This document shows, piece after piece, positions 45,807 to 55,421 of a stretch of 64,000 nt of DNA. The translations under genes and the position numbers were made by a program. Origin of the DNA: Dipodascopsis uninucleata var. uninucleata (lineage: Eukaryota; Ascomycota; Lipomycetes; Lipomycetales; Lipomycetaceae); NCBI GenBank assembly GCA_030568195.1, contig JAJLTO010000015.1, forward strand, positions 186,001 through 250,000, in the 5' to 3' direction. Each line of letters starts with the position of its first letter. The stretch's first letter is position 1. A model generated the notes under the pieces. That model saw only the letters and a program-made list of their open reading frames with translations. It was not told the origin of the DNA and searched no databases.

Positions 45807-46588
45807 TTATTTCTTCTTGCTGACACCGACAGTCTTTCCCTTTCTACCGGTGGTCTTAGTGTGCTGACCACGAACACGGAGACCCCAGTAATGTCGGAGA
45901 CCTCTGTGAGCACGGATCTTCTTCAATCTCTCAAGATCATCACGGAGCTTAGAATCCAACTGATTAGCAAGCACTTGTGTATCCTTACCATCAGCAAAAT
46001 CACGCTGGTGATTAAGGAACCAAGATGGAATCTTGTACTGGAGTGGGTTCTGGACGATAGTGACGATACGCTCAAGCTCTTCAACGGTAAGCTCTCCAGC
46101 ACGCTTGTTCAAATCAACATCGGCCTTCTTGCAAACCAAATTGGAGTAACGACGACCAATACCTCTAATCAAGGTCAAAGCATACATAATCTTGATCTTA
46201 CCATCAACATTAGTGTTGAGGAGACTAAAAAACTTGTTAGCTAAAAGGTTACATCAAATAATTATCAACATTAAACAGAGCATAAGAGTAAGTATCTAGT
46301 TTCACAAAGCTTAACACCCAATAATATACAAATTAAACAAATAAAATATTATATAATAATCTACTGAATGTGCCAGTAAATTATATATTATTTGTCAATG
46401 GTGTTGGATGTATATAATCCAAAAATAATAATTCATAATCTTCTTTGCTCGTTATCCATCCAAATATCATCTACCTACCGCAAGATATGCTGAAAATTTC
46501 CCTTCTCTGAAACGAAAGACTATAAAATCATATTAGTAAATAGTAATGCATAATTCCATAATATTCCAGTCGAAAAAAGACATACCAT
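45807..46588 (-). CDS. RPS18: 40S ribosomal protein S18 (uS13)
   Basis: Main exon complement(45807..46224) codes [20 protein letters not shown] through [20 protein letters not shown] and ends VSKKK. A 26-28-nt exon ending at 46479 adds KGNFQHILR; its reading phase is forced by ILR/LLN. The first exon is uncertain. The only suitable ATG nearby (46586-46588) directly abuts a GTATGT donor. It joins in frame only if the acceptor at 46505 (GAG) is used, giving [10 protein letters not shown] and 148 aa. The nearer CAG acceptor would need a phase-1 exon, and I found no exon coding the usual MSLVV-E start. The protein sits in the head of the small subunit near the P site. It diverges from the OPT gene. 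Confidence 0.9.
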
Positions 46589-46879
46589 TATGACAAAAAG
46601 ACCGATTTGCGATGTACAATATGGTGATTTCCTAACAAATATCTAGTGACAGCTTTTTACATTTCATGATACTTAGATGCATGGGTGCTGAAAGTTTTTG
46701 TTGTGGTGTTGAATAGTGCATAGTACTCAACCCTACATTAAATAAAACAGTCACATATAGGGTATTAAGGCAGCACTTCACCATTTCCACGTTTCTAAAA
46801 ATATGGCATATATGTGACGGCGCCTAGAATAGTATCGGCCCCTATCTATCCCCCTAATGGCATACGCCAGTACCACTGA

Positions 46880-46897
46880 TTATAAGTATACTTATAA
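46880..46897. promoter_or_regulatory. Perfect 18-bp palindrome
   Basis: TTATAAGTATACTTATAA reads the same on both strands. About 290 bp upstream of the putative RPS18 start, it could be a binding site for a dimeric regulator, or chance in AT-rich DNA. Confidence 0.35.
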
Positions 46898-47192
46898 CAA
46901 ACGTTTCAAACTACCAAGATATTACTAGTATTTACGCTGAAACTATAGTTTTAAAAAATCTACTGTTATATCTCTCGAGAACAAGCCCATTCTCAAGTTC
47001 AAGAGAGTACGTCTCTAGTGTGATTTGACTTCTTCGCGTATACTTGTGTACGAATAATGCTTCCACTTATAATACTTCTATGAGACTCTTGGCAGATGAG
47101 AAATTCGAGAAATTTTTCGAAAACTTTTACTGCAATCATCAAGGTTAGATTACGGGTTATATTTCATTTTATTCCACGTATATGATATGTCC

Positions 47193-47213
47193 ACTTAAGC
47201 TGGTAGCTTAAGT
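47193..47213. promoter_or_regulatory. Inverted repeat with 9-bp arms and a 3-nt spacer
   Basis: ACTTAAGCT, spacer GGT, AGCTTAAGT. A compact symmetric site between RPS18 and the OPT gene. The CTTAAG core is shared by both arms. Role unknown. Confidence 0.35.
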
Positions 47214-48356
47214 ACTAAACACACATGAGAAGATAATCTGATACTAAGCACTCAGGAGATGGCAACTCAAATAAGCATCAACATATTCGTAATATAATGA
47301 ACTTAAATACCCTTACCCCCCACATATTCACTCTTAATTGAAAGCTAATCTCTTAAGGTCGGTAACTAATTTGATAATAGCCTGCTGGACATGGTTCGTG
47401 CTTAAAGGCAAAAAAGGTAAAGTAATCTATTATCATGATACATTCTGAGCACCAAGCTTCATATATGTTATAACGACAGATAAGCAATCTGTTTCGAAAG
47501 TAGCTTGTGTTGTAGAAGAATTGGATACGATAAATCAAGATGCGGTGCAAACATCTTGGCTAGTTCGCAATATTACACTGCACGTAGCGTAAGTCAACTA
47601 TTACGAATCGTGATATAGCGCAACAGATATGAGATTATGATGCTATCATAAGAAGCTCGCAAAATGTTACGTTTCTATCAGAATGATCTGTTTAACTCTC
47701 CTCAGCCTATAAGGGCCGCTCTTATCTCGGGCACTAACGAAGGGCCAAGACGAAAATTCAAGGACATAGTAAATGGCACTGGTAGTAAAGGCTATTATAA
47801 GACATGTGGCACCCGACTAGTTCCACATTCATCAATTCCACTGGTTTGCATGCATATGTTAAAGTTAAAGTAGCGGATGGGTCACCGCACAGGTAACAAA
47901 AGTGTACCGTATTAGTGACTGATTCGAAATTTACTACCAGTGCTGTATTGAACACGAATTAAAGATAGCAGCATGTCGTACACAATGAATCTTATTATTA
48001 TTCAGGAAGCCAAAAGTACCCACTAAGTCACCAGACAGTGATAATGGATGTTCCACTTATCAGCCGAATCTTTCCACAAAGTAAGAGGAGTAAGAGCTTC
48101 TGGCTGATTGGCGAACTCTTGCTTCTCGAAAGTGGTGACCCACGTCCAATAGTGTCGCCTCTTGCATTGTTGTTCTTGGCAAAGATAGACATTCATCAAT
48201 GTATGCTGTTATATATATATGTATATAAGAGCACTAGATATTACTTATAAGTAGGGTGTCAGCTGTATGAGTATACTTGCATAGAAGTCGAGCTACCTGT
48301 TACCATAGTTGTACATATTAACGTTCTATTGAGTATAGGGCTCTTTTCATAGAAAA

Positions 48357-50927
48357 ATGCAAGAAGAATATTTCGACGAAAAGAAGCAGCCGGTAGTGAA
48401 TGTTTCTGAAAAGAGACAGTCGTCTGACGGCTCAAGCGGCGATATTGCTCTTGATCGCCAGATGATCACAAGTCGGTTCAAGGCCATGAATAACACTGGT
48501 GATACTGGTGATTCAGATCCTTTGGCCGACAAGACGTCTGCATATCTATATGAAATGCTTTTGGAGACATCTCTTGAAGACAGTATTGAGATTCTTAAAA
48601 AAGTGTTAGTAGATCATTATGGTGACCCTAATTTCGACAATTCAGCTTACGATAAGATTGAGAAAATGATTCAAGGTCCCGATGCATACGGAACTGACAT
48701 TGAGACTCACGAATTAGACACGAGATTAGAGGCTGTTATCATCAATTATCATTCTCCATACCCAGAAGTTCGTGCAGTCACCGATCCGTTCGATGATCCT
48801 ACTATACCAGTCGAAACCATTCGCGCATACGTCTTGGGTTGCATATGGGTTGCAGTAGGCTCATTCATTAACGAGTTTTTCTATTTCCGTCAGCCTAGTT
48901 TAACACTTCAGTCGACAGTTATTCAATTATTCCTCTATCCATGCGGAAAGTTTACTGAATTTCTTCCTGATTGGGGGTTTAAGTTACGTGGTACGAGATA
49001 TAGCCTTAATCCTGGACCTTGGAATTTCAAGGAACAGATGCTTGCAACGATCATGGTTAATGTTGGAGGTCAAACATCTAATTGGATGTCTATGACAGTA
49101 ACTCTACGACATAAACTATTTTTTGGATATGAGTGGGTCGATTTTGGCTTCGTCTTTGTTATGAACTTCGCGAGTCTGTTCTTTGGATATGGTCTTGCTG
49201 GAATAATGAGAAAGTTGGTGATTTTCCCCGTCAAAGCAGTATTTCCAAATGTTTTACCAACATTGGCGCTTAGTCGCGCTCTTGTTGTTAAAGAGACGAA
49301 GTCATCAGTCAATGGCTGGACTATCAGTAGACATAACTTCTTTTTCTTAACATTTGGTCTCTCGTTCCTTTATTTCTTCGTTCCTAGCGTCCTATTCAAG
49401 GCGCTTAGTACATTTAACTGGATGACTTGGATCGCTCCAAATAATGTAAAGCTTGCAGTTGTCACAGGATCTTTTATTGGTTTTGGATTGAACCCTATAA
49501 CGTCATTCGATTGGGCTGTTATTAACTATAGCACTCCGCTAGTTTACCCATTTAATGCCTGGATGAACAAATTTGCCGGTGTCTTGATTTCCGGTGTTAT
49601 AATGATGGCATTGTACTTTACAAATTATAAATGGACAGGCTATATTCCTCTGAACTCCAATTCAATTTATGATAGATTCGGCAAAACTTTTAATCTTACT
49701 AAGATTTTGACAAACGGTCAATTTGATGAAGCCAAGTATTTGAATTATTCGGCACCATATATGTCGGCCGGTCACATCATGGGTACTGGAGGTTTATGGG
49801 CAGTGTACACATGTACATTTACCTATATTCTTATAAGCGAACATAAGCTTTTGTGGGAAACTCTTAAAAAACTTGGACATTCACTGAGACATCCATTCGC
49901 CAGCAGTTTAGAAGAGTTCGATGATCCTCATTCTAGACTAATGGCTCGATATAAAGAAGTTCCAGACTGGTGGTATATTGCAGCTCTTATTGTCGGTTGT
50001 GGAACTGCCTTCGCAGCAATCTTCGCTTGGCCAACAACTGTTCCAATTTGGACTCTGATTTGTATCTTTTTATTTAACATTGCTATGTTTATGCCCACAC
50101 TAGTTGTGTTCTCAAGGACAGGATTTTCGATGGGTTTCGGTGCTTTCTCAGTTATTCTTGCAGGATATATGGATCCAGGAAATGCCATTACTAACATCGT
50201 TATCCGAATGTGGGGCTACAACATTGATAACCAATCAGAAAGCTTTATAGGAGATCAGAAGATTGCCCATTACGCCAGAATTCCACAACGTGCTACTTTC
50301 AGATGTCAAATGGTCGCGACACTAATTCAGTGTTGTTGTACTGCTGGTGCTGTAGAAGCGCTTATGAATTCTGTCAAAAACTTCTGCAACCCAACTCAAG
50401 CAGACAAATTCACGTGTCCATTTCCACGTACTGTCTATTCCGAAGCTATTATGTTCGGTATTATAAATCCAGATCGTGTTTTGACTACTCTTTATCCTGC
50501 ATTGAAGCACAGTTTCTATATTGGTGCGTTGATTGCCATCCCATTCGGTATTGCACAATTGAGATGGCCTCAGAAGTTGAAGCTTATTAATCCCGCAGTG
50601 ATGGGATATGGCACAATTTTATGGGGTGGCACATATAATTTGTCCTACTATATCCCGGGTGCATATTTTTCTTTCTTCTTCATGTATTATATCCGTAGGC
50701 GTTTTACTGCCTGGTGGACTAAGTATAACTATATTCTCACGTCAGGTCTGTCCGCAGGTGTTGCATTCTCTGGTATCATTATTTTTGCTGCTCTTCAGTA
50801 TACTCAAGTTAGCATTTCATGGTGGGGTAACAATGTATATGCCAGTGGAATTGATTATGCTCGTGTGGCATCGATCCATGCTATACCAGAGGAGGGTTTT
50901 GGTCTTCAGCCTGGTGAATATAGCTAA
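48357..50927 (+). CDS. Oligopeptide transporter, OPT family (proton-coupled)
   Basis: Single exon, 856 aa. The start at 48357 gives a long acidic/Ser cytosolic tail with several SLEDSIEILKKVLVDHYGDP-like segments typical of fungal OPTs. Then come about 14-16 membrane helices starting at VRAYVLG-type sequence near residue 155 and running to the C-terminus. The family NPG motif is SLNPGPWNFKEQM (near residue 218). The second signature, usually KIPPR, appears as YARIPQRATF (near residue 638). The fungal peptide subfamily takes up tetra- and pentapeptides or glutathione at the plasma membrane. Siderophore-type YSL members are less similar. It converges on SDO1 with 114 bp between stops. Confidence 0.95.
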   Translation: MQEEYFDEKKQPVVNVSEKRQSSDGSSGDIALDRQMITSRFKAMNNTGDTGDSDPLADKTSAYLYEMLLETSLEDSIEILKKVLVDHYGDPNFDNSAYDKIEKMIQGPDAYGTDIETHELDTRLEAVIINYHSPYPEVRAVTDPFDDPTIPVETIRAYVLGCIWVAVGSFINEFFYFRQPSLTLQSTVIQLFLYPCGKFTEFLPDWGFKLRGTRYSLNPGPWNFKEQMLATIMVNVGGQTSNWMSMTVTLRHKLFFGYEWVDFGFVFVMNFASLFFGYGLAGIMRKLVIFPVKAVFPNVLPTLALSRALVVKETKSSVNGWTISRHNFFFLTFGLSFLYFFVPSVLFKALSTFNWMTWIAPNNVKLAVVTGSFIGFGLNPITSFDWAVINYSTPLVYPFNAWMNKFAGVLISGVIMMALYFTNYKWTGYIPLNSNSIYDRFGKTFNLTKILTNGQFDEAKYLNYSAPYMSAGHIMGTGGLWAVYTCTFTYILISEHKLLWETLKKLGHSLRHPFASSLEEFDDPHSRLMARYKEVPDWWYIAALIVGCGTAFAAIFAWPTTVPIWTLICIFLFNIAMFMPTLVVFSRTGFSMGFGAFSVILAGYMDPGNAITNIVIRMWGYNIDNQSESFIGDQKIAHYARIPQRATFRCQMVATLIQCCCTAGAVEALMNSVKNFCNPTQADKFTCPFPRTVYSEAIMFGIINPDRVLTTLYPALKHSFYIGALIAIPFGIAQLRWPQKLKLINPAVMGYGTILWGGTYNLSYYIPGAYFSFFFMYYIRRRFTAWWTKYNYILTSGLSAGVAFSGIIIFAALQYTQVSISWWGNNVYASGIDYARVASIHAIPEEGFGLQPGEYS

Positions 50928-51041
50928 AGAATTAAATATAGTTGAGAATATTTTCTTTGCTATGAAAGAGTTTTAAAATGTATATTTAGAATATTCAGCC
51001 TTAATTGAACTTCTTTTTTCAAACACTACTAGTTGATTTCA

Positions 51042-51959
51042 TTATAGAGTGACCTCGCCTTCTTGGATAACAGCTGTATCTAGAACCTCAATGCTTGCAC
51101 GTCCCTTACTTTCGTTTTTTAGAAGTTCGCTGAGAGCTCTAAAATTACCAGGATCTATAAAGCCAGTGCATTCCCACTCCGTAGACCAATCCTCGTCCTC
51201 AATTTGCTCTACCAAAGCGATAATACTTTCTCTGTATTTTTTAGCTTCTTTCGCATCCGCAGTAAGGCGGATTCTCATTCGAGCTCGAGCAATGGGGATT
51301 ATTTGTTTTGCCACGAGCTGTTTAATAGCATCAAGAGCCTGTGCTTTTGGGCTTCTATTTCCTAAAATATTAACTCCAAGCTCTGAAAGAGCCTTTTCGA
51401 TAATAGTGGTCGGATAAGGTCGTTTTGTGTTAGGATTGACGCACTTGGAGGCAATCATTTCTATGACTGTTGCATGTTGCTGCTGAAGCTTCGCTTGTCG
51501 TTCCTTCTCGCCCACTTGGAGGTCGCCTTTCTTAAGAATCTCGAGGATAATCTTATCGACATCTGTAGAACCAAAAGATGATTTCAAGTCTTCATTCGAG
51601 GCTACTTGACCTTTTGACACATTGAGAAATATACTATGAATTTGAAGGACCTCGTCCAAATCAGTTTCTCTATAGTCAAAGTTAGAATCTAAATTTTGAG
51701 ACTGATAAAACAACTAATACTGTATTAGATATAGATTCTTAGTATTACTCACACGCCAGATCGCCAGTCTTGCACTTTGTTTTGATAACAAGCAAGTTCG
51801 AATCTTCGCTTGCCTTAATAAATATTGTTAGAGAACTGACGAAGAACAATAACTTCTATGAAGTCACAACAGATAAACGTATATCCTACCTTTGCGCATC
51901 CTCACTAAAGACACGTTCGTAAGTTTAATTTGATTAGAAGGCTGATTTATTAACCCCAT
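51042..51959 (-). CDS. SDO1: SBDS/Sdo1 ribosome maturation factor
   Basis: Exons complement(51042..51669, 51753..51813, 51890..51959) give 252 aa (yeast 250). It works with the GTPase Efl1 to evict Tif6/eIF6 from pre-60S subunits in the cytoplasm. Exon 1 is MGLINQPSNQIKLTNVSLVR plus MRK, exon 2 GKRRFELACYQNKVQDWRSG, and exon 3 starts ETDLDEVLQIHSIFLNVSKG. The FYSH domain fills about residues 1-95, followed by a three-helix domain (SAKC-like ASKCVNPNTKRPYPTTIIEK) and a ferredoxin-like C-terminal domain (KMKVR-like ARMRIRLTADAKE). The exon 3 frame can be read a little further upstream (FYQSQ), but the acceptor CTATAG at 51670-51675 gives the conserved junction V-ETDLDEV. Confidence 0.96.
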
Positions 51960-53060
51960 TTTGATATGTTTTCGCTTTTCTGTACAATTTTATACTGAAA
52001 TTTTGAAATTTTGGTGGGAAGAAATAAATGGGAGTTTTGAGTAGGTTAACTCCGGTCATGTTTCTGTCATTTTGCTAACACATGCTATATGAAGCGAACT
52101 CACTCACAAATATTGTTCTCATAACTCGGTTCCATTATTTCGTCTATATTATTATTATCAATAAACTGTTCGAATTACGTTTACGTTTCATTTAATAGAC
52201 TTGATGTTATATAACTGCTGACTCTGACAAAATGCATAACTATAGTGACTACTAACATGAAATTTGCACTTAAAATGGCATTTGTTACAGTATACCCAGA
52301 AACTAGAGATATCTCAATGTTGATCATGCGTTAAATTTTTGGAGTTTAATAGAAAAGCCCAGAAGTACACCATATGTAGATTAACAGATAACTGCAAATA
52401 GCAAGTGGCAGAATCACGTCTAAAGGTTTCGCCTTCAGCAACTTCATCTATATCGTAGACTTATTCCTATATATCCACGTGTCTTCTTATAGGCAGAAGT
52501 AATTCAAATGTTTAGTCTTCTCGGGAGATTAATATCATATCGTGCTTTACCTATCTCCTTCGGATTCTTCATTACCACTATTCTCATTAAACTTGACACC
52601 TATGTTAGTCCCTGAGTGCTTACCTCATCACTCCCTAAAAATAGCTACAAAACTGTCCATTACCATGAAACCATACACTTAGTATGCATTTGAGGTAATG
52701 GGGTGCTTATTACAGCATTGTGCTCAGTACGTAAGAATAACAAGGAGATATCATTAGATTCCTCGCTGGAAGATCTTACTCTAGTGGTTGGTGCCATGAT
52801 GTTACTGCTAATGGTATTATTTATTAGTCGTCTATTCAGCTTCCAACTACCTCATAGGAATTTCTCTTTCTTTTATATGCCAGAAAGATTGTGTGTTCCT
52901 TTTGTAAAATGTATACAAAAAACACCTATCTCATATTCTATTCAACATTTGAGTTTAGTTTCATCTTAACAACAACGCTTAATTACCCTAAGCGCTCTGT
53001 CTAGCACTTAGCAACTTCTGTATCCAACTTTGAGAGTTACCGAACATAAGATTTGCCTTC

Positions 53061-53330
53061 TCAAATTAATGTCTCCAACATCCATAATGTCATATGCTTA
53101 CGAACATCTACTGACGATGAATATATCTCATCCCCGAGGTATTTTACCAAAATATAACATACCTCTCTTTTTATTTCCAACCAATCTCTGTACTCCAGGA
53201 CACTTTTGTCTTGTTGCTTATGAAGGTAGCCCTCAATTATTCCTGCTCGTGCGGCCCAAGTCATGGCATCATCTTTCCACCGTTGATAATCATATCTTGT
53301 CTCCAGCCTATGAAAGCCATCAGAGCTCAT
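53061..53330 (-). mobile_element. Fossil Ty1/copia-type gag fragment
   Basis: About 90 residues resembling the N-terminal part of copia-type Gag: an aromatic Y-x-x-W-K-D motif followed by a small-residue/Leu helix, then a helical segment ending with Leu-Trp-x-Leu-type spacing. No protease, integrase, reverse transcriptase or flanking LTR is visible nearby. It is clearly a broken, old remnant. The family call is by pattern only. Confidence 0.4.
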
Positions 53331-55383
53331 AGCCTGTACAATATTATTGTTTTCTCTCTATCTCCTGAATCTAAAGTCAGTACCCACGTGCATCTGCCTA
53401 TACAATTCTATCGGTCCTACACTACTAAGCGCAGCCCCGTCAAAAACTCTTCGAAGCCAACGTGCATACTTCTTATAGTGACGTCATATTCCAAGTCTCC
53501 TAAACAGTCTCTCATCAATCTGGTTGAATTGTCATAATTAATCGGTTCAACATCTAGAATCATTGTCATAACCGCGGAACTAACAGTCATTAAAGTCGCA
53601 TTAGATTTGAAAAGTCACTGCATCTTGCAACGAGTGAACGAAACGCTTCAAACGCTACTTGGGTGCTGTTTAAGTCTGCTCGTACACAACCTACTTTCAT
53701 TAGGATATATAGTGAACTCACAAACAAACTCTGAAATTTACCTATCATCATTTTGCCACTTTGTACGAAACATGGCTGACAGTAGATGGAGATTAACAGT
53801 TGTGTATGATAAGTACACTGCTAGTGTGTTAGTTTAAAAATGTAATCTAGTTTACTTTCATCTGAGCTGTCATTAGATACTAGGAATATGGTGGCAGTAT
53901 ACTCCTTAGGCGTCTGTTTTATGCCCCTCTCTCATTATAGTTTAGGGGACTGACGTCAGGTTGAAATCCCACCTAATTTCTTCGACATGCTCGTCCCGTA
54001 TATAGATAGGACCAAACCCATTCTCTTTCCAGGACTAACTTTTGGCTGCAGAATTTGGGAAATTTAACGAACGAAACCAACAAATATAGATGCAGACGGC
54101 GGAGATTCTTCATGATATTGTGGTTCATTAAATGACGACGTTTGTGGAAATTCAGACTACCACGCACCAAACAAGCTTATAGCAAGATATTGCTATTCAC
54201 TACCCGTCATCAACCCTTACAACAGTAACGAAATAATCTGCTCCATAGATGCGATTTGGCGTGCATATTCAATCGGCAAATAGATCGCGTTAAATCAGAC
54301 AGGTTGCAAACAACGTGAGCCGTTGTTTAAGGTACGAATTTTGAATCATCAGTCCATTTCTTCGCTCTTGCATCAGTAGTCGTAAATGTATCACCAGAAT
54401 GATACTTTAGATCGATATTTTATCTTAATTCACTAGTCTAGGTATTCTAGTGATATCTGTGATATCATTCGTTTTGTCTTGCTGGCCCTAGCCATTTTAT
54501 CATGTACGAAGCTGGCTCTAGGCTCCCAATTTGTAGAGACAATCTCTTGTAAATTATCTTCGTTACACCTGTCATGTTGATATCACGCTGCGATCTGCCT
54601 CATATATTCGAAAGTCACTCCTGTCAGCTACCATGATATGTTACCTATATCACTAGCTACAACACTAAGCAGTTGTTGCACATATGTTCAATTTTACTAA
54701 TGTCAGTCTGTTGAAGTTGTAATATGGCTTGGGCACATGCTGCTTAATCCTATTAGCCAATTCATTAAAAACATCAGTACTTATAGATTAGCCACCATAT
54801 GACGAGCAATGCCATCTAATTACAAACTAACCATATGTCTATAAAAATTATCTCGCGGAATCTCTTTAGCTTCCAACGTATTAGCTATATTGTTATGCTA
54901 TGCTGTATAGTATCACTCAGCTTAGTGTAAACATATTGTGTTTACTTATGACATCAGTAAGCGCTGCACCTAACCCAATAAGGATATCAGCCGAACTAAT
55001 GATTGCTCTGCACTAATTTTAGTGCGATTAAGGTTTAAATTACGTGCACCTTACTGCTCACACCGGTTTCATAATCGCTAAAGTAAAACGAAACGTAGAT
55101 ATTAAAATAAATAGACCTATATCAATCCAACTGAATCCATGATTTCCTTTCTACTTATTTTTCCTATGAAGACTTTAATGACATATTAGCATTGGTCCTA
55201 GAGTAGTAAGATACAGGACTTCGGAACTTTTCTCAGATATATCACGTTTAACTAATTGAAAATTTCAGAAAGATAAGCCAGGCCGACTGTAGATTATTTA
55301 TCGCTGACGCAGCTACATACAGGAGGTTGGCGATCGATCTTTGAACCAACAGATGTCGCAGTGTGGATTCTATCTCAAATCTC

Positions 55384-55391
55384 TATAAATA
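55384..55391 (+). promoter_or_regulatory. TATA-like element before the MFS gene
   Basis: TATAAATA, 31 bp before the ATG. Good match, but close to the start codon, implying a very short leader if used. Confidence 0.35.
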
Positions 55392-55421
55392 AAAGACCGA
55401 AAATTACAGAATATATACATT

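Larger units (their letters stand above)
46589..48356. other. Divergent upstream region, RPS18 / OPT transporter
   Basis: 1.77 kb with no supportable ORF. It contains an 18-bp perfect palindrome at 46880-46897 and a 9-bp-stem hairpin at 47193-47213. Both promoters must lie here. Confidence 0.5.
51960..55421. other. Gene-poor spacer with a fossil retroelement piece
   Basis: 3.5 kb with no supportable host gene. The minus strand at 53061-53330 holds a fossil gag-like piece, listed separately. Other short frames (52703-52969, 53973-54170) show no family signal. I found no long terminal repeats or target-site duplications by eye. Confidence 0.5.

Noticed and set aside
46681-46820. Minus-strand ATG frames upstream of RPS18 as possible first exons
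   Set aside because: None codes the conserved MSLV start or ends in a donor of the needed phase.
52703-52969. 88-codon plus-strand frame with a hydrophobic stretch
   Set aside because: Single isolated frame, no recognisable family and no supporting exons.
53973-54170. Minus-strand short frames near the fossil gag piece, possibly part of the same old element
   Set aside because: No motif strong enough to assign them; I keep only the gag-like segment.
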